A stretch of 64,000 bases of DNA, taken from Alkaliflexus imshenetskii DSM 15055. Lineage in GTDB: Bacteria; Bacteroidota; Bacteroidia; Bacteroidales; Marinilabiliaceae. The notes under the pieces were generated by a model that made no database searches, was not told where the DNA came from, and worked only from the letters and a program-made list of their open reading frames with translations. Positions 19,871 through 29,797 of this stretch are shown here, in pieces. Made by a program: the position numbers and the translations under genes. The DNA lies in contig NZ_KI912105.1 of assembly GCF_000517065.1 (NCBI RefSeq), positions 19,773-83,772 on the forward strand. The letters run 5' to 3'. The first letter of the stretch is position 1; every line of letters begins with the position of its first letter.

Positions 19871-20962
19871 ATGGAGTTTAACACTAGGCATATACTCGTG
19901 GTTGATGATGTAATCAACAACCTTAAAATCACTGCACATTTTCTCAAAGAGGCTGGCTACAGAATAAGTCTGGCCCAAAATGGAACTGAAGCAATGAGGA
20001 TTCTGGAAATAGAAATTCCTGATTTAATTCTTTTGGATATTATGATGCCTGGAGAGGATGGTATTGAGTTGTGTAAGAGAATAAAAAAGGTAGATTACCT
20101 GCACGAAATTCCAATAATTTTTTTAACCGCAAAAAACCAAACCGAGGATCTGGTGGAGGGATTTAATGCTGGAGGGGTTGATTATATAAGTAAACCATAT
20201 AAGCATGAAGAATTTCTAATTCGTGTAAAGAATCATTGTGAGTTGGCATTTGCCAAGAAAAAGATTGTTGAGATGAGCAAAACAAGAGATAAACTATACT
20301 CAATTATTGCACACGATATCCGCTCCCCTTTTGCCAGCATCATTCAAAGTTTAGATCTTATATCAGCCGATCTTATTGACAAAAACAGTCAAACCTTCAT
20401 TGACCTTCTCGATGATTTAAAAGGGAGATCAAATGCAACTTACTCGCTACTCAGCAATTTGTTAGAGTGGACTAAGTTTCAGAGTGACAAAATAAACATT
20501 AAAGCCCAACAAACAAACATTCACCAAGTTGTTACTGAATGCATTACACTTTTAAAAGGTAATGCAAAAATGAAAAACATAGAAATAAGTCAGTATACTT
20601 CAAACATTGATGTTGCATTTTGTGACGAAGTGATGATTCATGCTGTGATAAGAAATCTATTATCAAATGCTATCAAATTCACACCTGAAAACGGAAAAAT
20701 ATCAATTAGGTCAGCTCATCAGAATAGCACTATTGCAATATCAGTTAAAGACACTGGAATCGGTATTGCACAAGAAATAATTGATAAAATCTTCAATAAA
20801 GATGAGCACTTCTACTCTTTAGGTACTAATAATGAACAAGGCACCGGTTTAGGTCTCCTTATGGTGAAGGATTTCGTAACTAGAAACCTTGGCAGTCTGA
20901 GCGTTAGTAGTACATTAGGAGTTGGCACAGAAATTATTTTAACGCTCCCGGTTAAACACTAG
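19871..20962 (+). CDS. Receiver-histidine kinase (REC-HisKA-HATPase)
   Basis: 363 aa: an N-terminal receiver (D56 in LLDIMMPG, Lys in YISKPY), then HisKA with H148 in IIAHDIRSPFASI, then HATPase_c with NLLSNAIKFTPENG, DTGIGI and GTGLGLLMVKDFV. The order is reversed compared with classical hybrids; such proteins receive phosphate or a signal at the N-terminus and pass it on. Its receiver is closely related to the preceding stand-alone receiver (shared LLDIMMPGxDGxELC), which suggests local duplication. Cytoplasmic, no output domain. Last gene of the island. Confidence 0.93.
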   Translation: MEFNTRHILVVDDVINNLKITAHFLKEAGYRISLAQNGTEAMRILEIEIPDLILLDIMMPGEDGIELCKRIKKVDYLHEIPIIFLTAKNQTEDLVEGFNAGGVDYISKPYKHEEFLIRVKNHCELAFAKKKIVEMSKTRDKLYSIIAHDIRSPFASIIQSLDLISADLIDKNSQTFIDLLDDLKGRSNATYSLLSNLLEWTKFQSDKINIKAQQTNIHQVVTECITLLKGNAKMKNIEISQYTSNIDVAFCDEVMIHAVIRNLLSNAIKFTPENGKISIRSAHQNSTIAISVKDTGIGIAQEIIDKIFNKDEHFYSLGTNNEQGTGLGLLMVKDFVTRNLGSLSVSSTLGVGTEIILTLPVKH

Positions 20963-21373
20963 TCTGTTCCATTCAGTATATACATTCAGATTCAACGATA
21001 CTCAAAGACATTCGAAGTCGTATTAAAATCATCAACATCATGATTGAGTTAAAAAGATAACTTACAAAACGGACTCTATCGTTAATCAATTGGATACGAA
21101 ATAAATTGAAGTTCTGGATAGATCTTATGAATCCGGAAAAAGATTAGAGATAATTCGAACCTAACTAAAAAAGATGCGCAAACACCCGCTCTACTTCACA
21201 ACATCTTACCATCTGCCGGTTTCAAGAAATGGCTCTTAGCTGCAAAATAGACTTTAACAAGGGTTAGCAAATTCCGGCGCTATTATCACCGCCCCCCCCC
21301 ATCGATGGAAAATTCGGAGACCACGATGGAATGGGCTAACATTATTAAAACAATTAATTTCCGGGCTTAACAA
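20963..21373. other. Intergenic gap of about 410 bp
   Basis: No gene or RNA is recognised. The only oddity is a run of nine C at 21292-21300 in otherwise AT-rich DNA, far from any start codon. Confidence 0.6.
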
Positions 21374-21844
21374 TTATGACTCTTTTTCCTCATCTATAAA
21401 GTCGAGATGATAGGCCAACTTATAAAAATAAGGATAAACATAACAAGCCATGCAAAAGCCAAAAACGGCCTCGAGAAAAGCGAAAAACGTAAAGATTGCA
21501 GCTACCACAGTGGCTGTAAGCGGCATCTTTAAAACAATAAACAGCAGTACCAGAACTGAAAAAAACCATCCTATTCGTGCTGCAAAGAATTTTGGGCCGG
21601 CATTAATCAGCTTGGGCTTCAATGGAAGCACAACCAGAACCTTACGCGCTACCCATGCAAGCGGACTGTATTCAGAGCGGTCGAATCCACGCAGGGAGAA
21701 ATCAACAGCTAAGAACAGCATAATAAGGGGGTTATGCGTATAAAAAAACAGCAGCAGTATTAAAAAAGTTAAGCCAGCATTTACGCGCGCTACCCATTTG
21801 TTCACGCGTTTATCAGACATGGGGCACAATGTTTCCAGTTTCAT
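21374..21844 (-). CDS. DUF4395 family membrane protein
   Basis: 156 aa with about four hydrophobic segments (around residues 22-45, 64-75, 90-110, 112-135), a CP motif near the start (ETLCPMSDKRVNKWVARVNA) and FGFCMACYVYPYF near the end. This layout is that of DUF4395 proteins, whose function is not known; members often sit near thiosulfate/sulfurtransferase or thioredoxin genes, but no such gene is adjacent here. The conserved cysteines hint at redox or sulfur chemistry (inference). Confidence 0.8.
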   Translation of the reverse strand: MKLETLCPMSDKRVNKWVARVNAGLTFLILLLFFYTHNPLIMLFLAVDFSLRGFDRSEYSPLAWVARKVLVVLPLKPKLINAGPKFFAARIGWFFSVLVLLFIVLKMPLTATVVAAIFTFFAFLEAVFGFCMACYVYPYFYKLAYHLDFIDEEKES

Positions 21845-22258
21845 CTGTAAAAAATTTATCTAATTTGCCGGAGACAACTCGCATAATGAGTATTCATCCG
21901 TATTATATGACAAACGAATCATGCTCGTTTCAAAAAATCATCAATCCTTTATATCCACTCAAATAACAAAAAAATCGCACTAAATGTTTTGATTCTACTA
22001 ATGCACAAAAAAGCTGTAAAAATTGGGCCGATTGCGCTTTGCGACACATTCTAAATAACATAACAATCTATACACTCAAAACACCAGCACTACTTTAAGC
22101 AAACATATACAAAAATATTGAGATATTAAAAATGGTTCATATAACTAATAGAAACACGTCCCCAAGTCTTAATGCATTGACTTATATATACATAATTCAA
22201 TAATGCACATTTAACATGTATTCACAATAAACGAAACACGAAATGGCATAAAAATTGA

Positions 22259-22266
22259 TATTTTTG
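22259..22266 (+). promoter_or_regulatory. -7 promoter box for the TonB receptor operon
   Basis: TATTTTTG fits TAnnTTTG, 42 bp before the ATG. No clear -33 element. The rest of the 463-bp gap (21845-22307) shows nothing else recognisable. Confidence 0.4.
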
Positions 22267-22307
22267 CGTCGATTAAAATTATAGTAAATATCCTAACCTT
22301 AATCTTA

Positions 22308-24689
22308 ATGAAACACACGCTTCTTGTATTCGTGTTTGTGTGCCTGAATATTCTCTCAGCGTTGGCACAAACAGTTACCATCAATGGTTCTATCACAGAT
22401 GCCAGAACAGGCGAGGCTCTTATCTCGGCCAACATCTACGAGCCGGTATCGTTTATTGGCACTGCAACCAACCTCTACGGTTTCTATAGTTTGAAGCTCC
22501 CCTCGGGTAAGCAAAAACTAACAGCCTCCTACACCGGCTATCAATCAATCAATCTGGAATTAAGCTTAAATCGTGACACCACAATTCACTTCCGTCTCGA
22601 ACCAATTATTGAACTACAAGAGATTACAGTAAGTGGTCGTAGTCCGCAACAGTCTATTGAAAGTACGCAAATGGGTGTATTACAGCTATCACCTGCCAAT
22701 GTAGAAAAAATCCCTGTATTATTAGGTGAGAGCGACATCATTAAAACCATGCAGATGATGCCCGGAGTACAAGGAGGGACCGAGGGAATGAGCGGGTTTT
22801 ATGTACGTGGTGGTGGTCCCGATCAGAATCTGATTCTATTGGATGGTGTGCCAGTGTACAATGTAAGCCACCTATTTGGTTTTATGTCTGTTTTTAATAC
22901 CGATGCCCTTAGAAATGTATCACTCACCAAAGGCGGTTTTCCAGCCCGGTATGGCGGTCGGCTCTCATCAGTGTTGGATATACGCATGAAAGAAGGCAAT
23001 GATAAAGAGTTTAAAGGTTCAGCATCCATCGGCCTTTTGTCGTCGCAAGCTACCATTGAAGGCCCCATCGTAAAAGAGCGTACATCATTTATGGTATCCG
23101 GCCGCCGTTCATACTTTGATCTCCTCACCTATCCTTTGCAGGCATATTATAATAAAGTGGAAGATGACGATTACTGGATAGGTTACTATTTACAGGATTT
23201 CAATGCAAAAGTAAACCACCGCATCAACGATCGCCACAGACTTTATTTGAGCATGTACACCGGAAAAGATAAGTTCTATGCCAAAGACAACTGGGGAAAC
23301 AGCACAGATAAGGCTGGTTTGCAATGGGGTAATCTCACTGGGGCTCTGCGGTGGAACTACATCATGACCAACAACTTGTTTCTCAATGTGACCGCTACAT
23401 TAAGTGACTTCACTTTTAAATTCTTCGAGGATTATAATTCTGGTGATGCCAACAGCCGACACTATTACAGTTTTTACGAGAAGTACTATTCACGAATAAG
23501 AGATTACGCTGTAAGAGCCGATTTTGACTATACCCCAAATCATAAAAACAATGTGAAATTCGGAATTAGTCAGACTTTCCATCAGTTCTCCCCCGGGGTA
23601 ACCGTGTCGCGAGACAGGAGTGGTAACAGCTCTGCCCCTATCGATACAACTTATGGCAACATAAATATTCCTGCCAGACAACTGCAAGCCTATCTGGAAA
23701 ACGAGTTCACCCTAAACCGGCGAATCATGGTCAATGCAGGCCTTCACGTATCCCGCTTCGACATACAGAATAAAGCATGGCACAGCGTGGAGCCGCGCCT
23801 TTCGGCACGATACTTAATTCTGCCTCACATGGCATTCAAAACCTCTTATGCCTACACCACGCAATATTTACATCTGATTACCAACACCACAATGGGGCTT
23901 CCGACTGACTTGTGGGTGCCTGCAACACCTAAAACCAGACCCCAGGAAGCATGGCAGGTGGCAGCAGGTTTTTCATACGCACTCAACAACGCTTATGAAA
24001 TCTCGTTGGAAGGCTACTACAAAGAGATGAAACATCTTGTGGAATATGCCGAAGGCGCTAGTTTTTACGAATTAAACAGAGGCGATTGGGAAGATTTGAT
24101 AACCAGTGGCAGCGGAGAGAGCTACGGCGTTGAGCTTCTGGTACAAAAACCCTCCGGCCGACTGTCAGGTTGGGCGGGATACACGCTTTCATGGGCCAAC
24201 AGAACATTTCCGGAAATCAGCTTTGGACGTACCTTTCCATATAACTACGATGCACGGCACGATTTTACAGTTGTGGCAACATACAAATTGAGCAACCGAA
24301 CAGATTTTGGCGCCAACTGGACCTATCGTACCGGATATCCTTTTACACTGGCTGATGAGCAATATGCGGGACTCGAATCATCATTCAGCGAACCGGGACC
24401 GTTGAGACCAAATGGCAACAATGACATTATAGAACACTATGATACCCGAAACAACTATCGGATGCCTAATTATCACAGACTCGATGTCGGATTTAACATG
24501 CATAAGCAAAGGCAGAAGACTTTTCGCACCTGGAGCTTCGGTGTTTATAACGTGTATGCAAACTCTAACCCATTTATGCTCTACAACCGAACCCGCTACG
24601 ATGAGCAAACCAACGAGGTTAGCAGAGAAATAAAGCAGGTAAGCGTATTCAATTTTATCCCCTACATTAAATGGGGTATCAAATTTTAA
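22308..24689 (+). CDS. TonB-dependent outer-membrane receptor with carboxypeptidase-D-like N-terminal repeat
   Basis: A signal peptide (LLVFVFVCLNILSALAQ) is followed by a CarboxypepD_reg-like domain (about 22-105, starting VTINGSITDARTGEAL), a plug (about 110-225, including GFYVRGGGPDQNLILLDGVP and FPARYGGRLSSVLDIRM), and a beta-barrel to residue 793. The shortness of the barrel compared with SusC (about 1000 aa) and the DUF4249 partner directly downstream mark it as the smaller class of Bacteroidota receptors, whose ligands are mostly unknown and probably not polysaccharide. The 3' end overlaps the open frame leading to the next gene, with about 50 bp to its true start, so both are co-transcribed. 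Confidence 0.93.
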   Translation: MKHTLLVFVFVCLNILSALAQTVTINGSITDARTGEALISANIYEPVSFIGTATNLYGFYSLKLPSGKQKLTASYTGYQSINLELSLNRDTTIHFRLEPIIELQEITVSGRSPQQSIESTQMGVLQLSPANVEKIPVLLGESDIIKTMQMMPGVQGGTEGMSGFYVRGGGPDQNLILLDGVPVYNVSHLFGFMSVFNTDALRNVSLTKGGFPARYGGRLSSVLDIRMKEGNDKEFKGSASIGLLSSQATIEGPIVKERTSFMVSGRRSYFDLLTYPLQAYYNKVEDDDYWIGYYLQDFNAKVNHRINDRHRLYLSMYTGKDKFYAKDNWGNSTDKAGLQWGNLTGALRWNYIMTNNLFLNVTATLSDFTFKFFEDYNSGDANSRHYYSFYEKYYSRIRDYAVRADFDYTPNHKNNVKFGISQTFHQFSPGVTVSRDRSGNSSAPIDTTYGNINIPARQLQAYLENEFTLNRRIMVNAGLHVSRFDIQNKAWHSVEPRLSARYLILPHMAFKTSYAYTTQYLHLITNTTMGLPTDLWVPATPKTRPQEAWQVAAGFSYALNNAYEISLEGYYKEMKHLVEYAEGASFYELNRGDWEDLITSGSGESYGVELLVQKPSGRLSGWAGYTLSWANRTFPEISFGRTFPYNYDARHDFTVVATYKLSNRTDFGANWTYRTGYPFTLADEQYAGLESSFSEPGPLRPNGNNDIIEHYDTRNNYRMPNYHRLDVGFNMHKQRQKTFRTWSFGVYNVYANSNPFMLYNRTRYDEQTNEVSREIKQVSVFNFIPYIKWGIKF

Positions 24690-24742
24690 CAACAACAACT
24701 GCAAACCACTTCCATCAAACAGGAACAAACAACATCATCATC

Positions 24743-25768
24743 ATGAAAAATATGATAAAATACACAATAGGAATTCTCATTACCACATTACTACTTACGG
24801 GTTGCGAAAAAACCTTAACCGACTTCGAATTCCAGAAAAAGCCTTTAAAACTTGTGATGAACAGCTTGTTGAATCCGGACAGTATTGTGAAGGTTCACCT
24901 AACAAGCAGCATGCCAATATATGAAAAGGGAAGTCAGATAAGAGCCATAGAAAACGCTCAAATTCAAATATTTGAAAACGACAACTACTTAGCAGATGCC
25001 CTATATATTGGCAATGGATACTACGCGGCTGTTGGCATCTATCCAAAGCATGGCCACACATACAGGCTGGAAGCAAAAGCCGAAGGGTTTCCTACGGCAT
25101 GGGGCAGTACCGTTATACCACTTCAACCAACAATAAACGAAGTAAAGGTAGATATACAAGAGATAAACATTGAGGGCTTCGAAGGATATGTTTGGACATC
25201 AAAGATTTACAACTACACTTTAAATATTAAAGTTACCGATGCTCAACAGGATCAGTTTCATTCGCTGGCCTTGTACAAGCACTATATCAGGAGGTACACC
25301 GATTGTACCTATACTTTTCATGAAACCACACAAGAATGGGAGGTAGATTGTACCGATTATATAGATACAATTCCAAGCATGAGTAACTACATCAACTTCA
25401 AGTCCTACGACAGGAAAATTAAATTTCATTACAATGGCTACGATTTAAGGTTGTTTAATAGTACCGATGACATTACATCAATAAGAGCATACTTCAGCAA
25501 TGAAAAACTCAACATTGACGAAATTGTCATCCCTTTCAACCTCTATTATATTGAATATGATTCCCCTTTTGACATTCATTTGAATACAATTGATCTTAAC
25601 TATTATAAATACCAATATTCACTGGCACGACACAATGAAGTTGACGAAGGCTTTTTATCTCAAAAGGTATCGATTTACTCAAATATCGAAAATGGCTTGG
25701 GTTTACTAGGTTCAGTAACTTCTACAGTTTTGAGCATTAATCCCAATGAATCTTCAACTGATAATTAG
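24743..25768 (+). CDS. DUF4249 lipoprotein
   Basis: The start at 24743 (MKNMIKYTIGILITTLLLTGC) gives a lipobox with cysteine at residue 21; the ATG at 24671 would put 24 non-signal residues in front. The 341-aa body has an N-terminal Ig-like/CarboxypepD region (LVMNSLLNPDSIVKVHLTSS) and HTYRLEAKAEGFPTAWGSTVIP, as in DUF4249 proteins. The family occurs almost only beside small TonB receptors and probably acts as a surface lid or co-receptor, by analogy with SusD. Function otherwise unknown. Confidence 0.85.
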   Translation: MKNMIKYTIGILITTLLLTGCEKTLTDFEFQKKPLKLVMNSLLNPDSIVKVHLTSSMPIYEKGSQIRAIENAQIQIFENDNYLADALYIGNGYYAAVGIYPKHGHTYRLEAKAEGFPTAWGSTVIPLQPTINEVKVDIQEINIEGFEGYVWTSKIYNYTLNIKVTDAQQDQFHSLALYKHYIRRYTDCTYTFHETTQEWEVDCTDYIDTIPSMSNYINFKSYDRKIKFHYNGYDLRLFNSTDDITSIRAYFSNEKLNIDEIVIPFNLYYIEYDSPFDIHLNTIDLNYYKYQYSLARHNEVDEGFLSQKVSIYSNIENGLGLLGSVTSTVLSINPNESSTDN

Positions 25769-25881
25769 TCAAACAAGCAGATAACCAAACATCCGGTTTG
25801 GCATACCAATATACCACAGCATCAAGGCTGTCGGACATCGAAACTATGCACAAAAGAAATTCTGGTTACAGGTAAAATCTT

Positions 25882-25889
25882 TATCTTTG
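25882..25889 (+). promoter_or_regulatory. -7 promoter box for the zincin lipoprotein gene
   Basis: TATCTTTG, 29 bp before the ATG, fits TAnnTTTG. It suggests the peptidase has its own promoter beside read-through from the receptor operon. Confidence 0.5.
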
Positions 25890-25917
25890 TTAGGTAAAAC
25901 ATGTAAAACATTCGAAT

Positions 25918-27966
25918 ATGAGATTATTCTTAGGCCTAATTATTATCGTTATGATGTTCTCAAATTGTGACACACCTCATAAACAGAGCGCTATACAAAA
26001 GTCGGTAATCAGTGAATCTGTTATTAACCAAACCATTGGCACCATTAGAAACAATCATCCCAATGCTGATGCCATCCGCATAGAAAAAGGGGTAAAACAC
26101 GTTGCATCGCTTTGGTGGCCCGAAGATGGTGACGAGGAAACGTTCAAAAACTTCTGCATCGAAAGATTCATTGCTGACGACGCGCAACTGAAAGAGTTTT
26201 TTGAAAGAGTAAGTATGCACCTCGAAACGCTTTTCGGGCATCTCAACCTGATGGCACTTCATCTCCAAAAACCCATTCATCTTAAATTTGGAGAAGTGCT
26301 CCCCATTGATGTCGCTTTTGGTGGCTACAATGCAGGTGCCCACCTCATGGAGGACTTATACAGCAACAAAATTGCCTTTTACATTGCGCTGAATTTCCCC
26401 TATTATTCATTGAACGAGAAGGAACTATCAGGACAAAACTGGAGTAGAGAGCAATGGGCTTACGCACGATTGGGAGATGTATTCACCTCGCGCGTACCGG
26501 CAGCTATTTTGCAAAACTACTCACAGATAAGCACAGCTTCGGAACTATACATTAGTCAGTATAACATTAAAGCCGGCAAATTGCTTACCGACGATGGACG
26601 CACCATCTTTCCCGATGACATGTCACTTCTGGCACATTGGAACCTGCGCGACGAGCTAAAAGCCAACTATCCGGAAGGTGAGCAAGGCTTGGAGAAACAA
26701 AAGATGATTTATGAGGTGATGAAACACATCATTCGTCAAACCATTCCGGCCGATGTCATCAACAATCCCAACTATCAATGGGCGCCATTCACAAACAGCG
26801 TATATAAAAATGGTGAAACTGTTAATCTTCAAAGTGAGCCCGACACCCGGTACCAGAAAATTATAGATAACTTCAATGCGCTGCGTCAGATGGATGCTTA
26901 CACCCCACTTGACACATACATCAGACGAAATTTTGAAGGCAGCATGGAGATTGCTCAGCCAGAGGTTGAAGCCCTTTTTATTGAATACCTGAGTTCATCT
27001 CTGCTCAAAGAAGTGGGGAGCCTAATTTCAGAACGTTTGGGCCGTCCGCTTCAACCTTTTGACATTTGGTACGATGGGTTTAAAGCCCGAAGCTCCATCA
27101 ATGAAGAAGTGCTAAGTGAACAAACTCGACGGTTATACCCCGACGCTGAAGCATACGAAAAGGATATTGCCAATTTACTTGTAAAACTGGGCTACGAGAA
27201 AGAGCGTGCCAACTATCTGGCAGAGAGAATAACAGTTGAGCCGGCTCGTGGATCAGGTCATGCCTGGGGTGCCGCCATGCGCGGAATGCAGTCGTACCTG
27301 AGAACCCGTGTGCCCGATAATGGCATGGACTACAAAGGATACAACATTGCCATGCACGAATTGGGACACAATGTGGAACAAACCATCTCGTTATATGATT
27401 TAGATTATTATATGATGAGCGGTGTTCCAAATACTGCTTTTACCGAGGCACTGGCTTTCATATTCCAAAAAAGAGATTTAAACTTACTGGGCATTGGGGG
27501 AACCAATCCACAAGAGGAGGCGCTACGCTCACTTGATTTAATTTGGGCAACCTACGAAGTCATGGGTGTATCGCTTCTGGATATGCGTGTGTGGAAATGG
27601 CTGTATGAAAACCCAAAAGCAACAGCCAATCAACTCAAATATAAAACCATCGAGCTTGCAAATGAGATCTGGAACGATTTCTACGCACCGGTTTACGGCA
27701 TCAATGACGAACCAATTCTTGCCATTTACAGCCACATGATAAGCTACCCACTCTATCTCTCGGCGTATGCCTATGGCAATGTCATTGAGTTTCAGCTCGA
27801 GGAATTTCTGCGAAACAGAGCCTTTGCCAATGAAGTGGATAGAGTATTTAGTCTGGGACGCCTCACCCCCAACCACTGGATGCAGCAGGCGGTAGGTTCC
27901 AACATCGACATCCAACCGCTGTTAAATGCCGGTGCAAAAGCGCTGCCAGAAGTAAAAAGCAATTAA
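25918..27966 (+). CDS. Putative gluzincin metallopeptidase lipoprotein (M3-like)
   Basis: 682 aa with a lipobox (IVMMFSNC, cysteine at about residue 19). The zinc site is HELGHN at about residues 480-485, with a candidate third ligand in TEALAFIFQ some 30 residues later. This HExGH...E spacing resembles M3/M32 oligopeptidases, but the rest is not one I recognise with certainty. It is clearly different from the HExxH protein at 1714-3342. The outer-envelope location and its place behind a TonB receptor pair suggest that it processes peptides for uptake (inference). Confidence 0.65.
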   Translation: MRLFLGLIIIVMMFSNCDTPHKQSAIQKSVISESVINQTIGTIRNNHPNADAIRIEKGVKHVASLWWPEDGDEETFKNFCIERFIADDAQLKEFFERVSMHLETLFGHLNLMALHLQKPIHLKFGEVLPIDVAFGGYNAGAHLMEDLYSNKIAFYIALNFPYYSLNEKELSGQNWSREQWAYARLGDVFTSRVPAAILQNYSQISTASELYISQYNIKAGKLLTDDGRTIFPDDMSLLAHWNLRDELKANYPEGEQGLEKQKMIYEVMKHIIRQTIPADVINNPNYQWAPFTNSVYKNGETVNLQSEPDTRYQKIIDNFNALRQMDAYTPLDTYIRRNFEGSMEIAQPEVEALFIEYLSSSLLKEVGSLISERLGRPLQPFDIWYDGFKARSSINEEVLSEQTRRLYPDAEAYEKDIANLLVKLGYEKERANYLAERITVEPARGSGHAWGAAMRGMQSYLRTRVPDNGMDYKGYNIAMHELGHNVEQTISLYDLDYYMMSGVPNTAFTEALAFIFQKRDLNLLGIGGTNPQEEALRSLDLIWATYEVMGVSLLDMRVWKWLYENPKATANQLKYKTIELANEIWNDFYAPVYGINDEPILAIYSHMISYPLYLSAYAYGNVIEFQLEEFLRNRAFANEVDRVFSLGRLTPNHWMQQAVGSNIDIQPLLNAGAKALPEVKSN

Positions 27967-27987
27967 AGATACATAGCCTTCATTCCA

Positions 27988-28021
27988 AAACCGGCATCAT
28001 GCAAGTGATGTCGGTTTTTTT
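27988..28021 (+). terminator. Intrinsic terminator
   Basis: aaaccggcatca / tgatgtcggttt (12 bp, one G-T) with a 6-nt loop, followed by T7, 22 bp behind the peptidase stop. Confidence 0.85.
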
Positions 28022-28155
28022 GTATAAAAACAGTCCATTGGCATTAACGCCAAATAACAATTACCCCCATTTATATTGTAATTCACGATAAAATTCCTTT
28101 TTTTTGTTTTGAAACACTTAAATCACACAAATATCACATCTAACTAACAATCAAA

Positions 28156-29052
28156 ATGAAAACACAAAACCGTCGAGATTTCTTAAGAGTAGCAGCAATG
28201 GGTGTGTTTGGAACAGCCATTCTGAGCCAATATGGGCTTTCAGCCTGTGCAGCGCCAAAATCTGCACCGCTAAAGTCAGGTATTGGAATTCAATTATATA
28301 CCATCCGTGACAATATGGCGCAGGATGTGGTAGGCACACTTAAAAGAGTAGCAGACATTGGCTACCAATATCTTGAGTTGGCCGGATACAGTGATGGCAA
28401 ATTCTACGGATATAAGCCTGCAGAATTTAAAAAGATTGTCTCTGACCTGGGAATGGAAATCATCAGTAGTCACACAGGTGTTGAAGTAAGAGGCGTGGAC
28501 ACCAGCAACGTGGACATCATGGCCGAAGCACATGCCGATTTGGGAGTGAAGTACTGCGTGCAGCCTTGGCTGGTTGAGGAACGCCGCGTTTCGGCCGACA
28601 GCTACCGTGCGTTTGTAAATGAGCTGAACCTAATAGGAGAAGTGATGAAGCGGTATGGTATCCGGTTTGCTTATCACAACCATGATTTTGAGTTCTTCGA
28701 AGTGGATGGACTTATTCCTTTCACCGACATATTTATGCCCGAGAGCGATCCCGATTTACTCACCTTTGAGCTAGATAATTACTGGGTTACCCGTGCCGGA
28801 TTTGATCCTGTTGATGTTATGAAAGCATTCCCTGGCCGTTTTGAGCTTTGGCATATTAAAGATATGGAAGACAGCGAGGACCAGTTTTTCGCCCCAGTAG
28901 GTGAAGGAGTTATCGACTACCAGCGAATCTTCAATGTAAAGGAAACAGCAGGTATGAAGTATTTCTTTGTTGAGCAGGATCGCACACGTGATGGCAACGC
29001 CATGCAAGCCATTGAGACAAGTTTCAACAATCTGAAAAATTTGTTGGCATAA
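28156..29052 (+). CDS. Tat-exported sugar phosphate isomerase/epimerase family protein
   Basis: Begins with a twin-arginine signal (NRRDFLRVAAMGVFG) and a following small-residue/Cys stretch (LSACAAPK), so it is exported folded and perhaps lipid-anchored. The body is an AP-endonuclease-2-type TIM barrel: IGIQLYTIRDNM, YQYLELAGYSDGKFYG, the metal-site segment FAYHNHDFEF (about 175-184) and WHIKDMED (about 234-241). Bacteroidota have many such exported isomerase-like proteins, probably acting on sugars in the periplasm; the substrate is unknown. 298 aa is normal. Confidence 0.88.
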   Translation: MKTQNRRDFLRVAAMGVFGTAILSQYGLSACAAPKSAPLKSGIGIQLYTIRDNMAQDVVGTLKRVADIGYQYLELAGYSDGKFYGYKPAEFKKIVSDLGMEIISSHTGVEVRGVDTSNVDIMAEAHADLGVKYCVQPWLVEERRVSADSYRAFVNELNLIGEVMKRYGIRFAYHNHDFEFFEVDGLIPFTDIFMPESDPDLLTFELDNYWVTRAGFDPVDVMKAFPGRFELWHIKDMEDSEDQFFAPVGEGVIDYQRIFNVKETAGMKYFFVEQDRTRDGNAMQAIETSFNNLKNLLA

Positions 29053-29071
29053 CAACAACTCATTTCTCATC

Positions 29072-29108
29072 AAAAAGGGGCTGTCCATTCCTGAGACAGC
29101 CCCTTTTT
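29072..29108. terminator. Strong intrinsic terminator
   Basis: Perfect 14-bp stem aaaaaggggctgtc / gacagccccttttt with a 9-nt loop, directly behind the isomerase-like gene. The A/T flanks make it usable from both strands. Confidence 0.9.
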
Positions 29109-29252
29109 ACATCTTGCAAACAGCTATTTAACCACATGATTTACTGCGCAATAACGCTATCATAAAGAGCATTCACATATATTGCAACACATGCCAATTA
29201 ATGACAGAGGTAAAAAATTTGACCACAGTGGACTCAGATAGCTGCTTATTGC

Positions 29253-29654
29253 CTATTTGCTCTTTAAGATATCACGAATCTCTGTTAAAAGCACTTCCTC
29301 TTTACTTGGTGCAGGCGGTGCAGCAGGTGCAGCCTCTTCTTTCTTCTTGGCGGCATTCATCGCTTTAATCACCATGAAAATGGCAAATGCAATGATGATA
29401 AAATCAAAAACCACCTGTAAAAAATTGCCGTAATTGATGGTTACAGCCGGATTTTCGCCTACAGCATCCTTTAAAACGATGCTTAAGTCGGAAAAATTAA
29501 CGCCACCTACCAATAATCCAATGGGCGGCATGATGATGTCATTCACCACCGATGTCACAATTTTTCCAAAAGCGGCACCAATAACAATACCAACTGCCAT
29601 GTCAACAACGTTGCCACGCATGGCAAATGCCTTAAACTCATTTATAAGTTTCAT
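29253..29654 (-). CDS. mscL: Large-conductance mechanosensitive channel MscL
   Basis: 133 aa with the N-terminal amphipathic helix and first membrane helix ([28 protein letters not shown]), the gate glycine/alanine pattern, a periplasmic loop, the second helix ([18 protein letters not shown]) and the charged C-terminal bundle ([15 protein letters not shown]). It releases solutes on hypo-osmotic shock. The stand-alone gene is shielded by the terminator at 29072-29108. Confidence 0.97.
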   Translation of the reverse strand: MKLINEFKAFAMRGNVVDMAVGIVIGAAFGKIVTSVVNDIIMPPIGLLVGGVNFSDLSIVLKDAVGENPAVTINYGNFLQVVFDFIIIAFAIFMVIKAMNAAKKKEEAAPAAPPAPSKEEVLLTEIRDILKSK

Positions 29655-29797
29655 AGATTAAGATTACTACAACAGTTTAAATATTGGGGTACATTACTCA
29701 TAATGAGCATGAAATTTACGCCAATTATCTAAAAGGTCAAATATAAACATCAATCTTATTGAATCGATTATCAGATCTTAATCTATCAAACAATATG

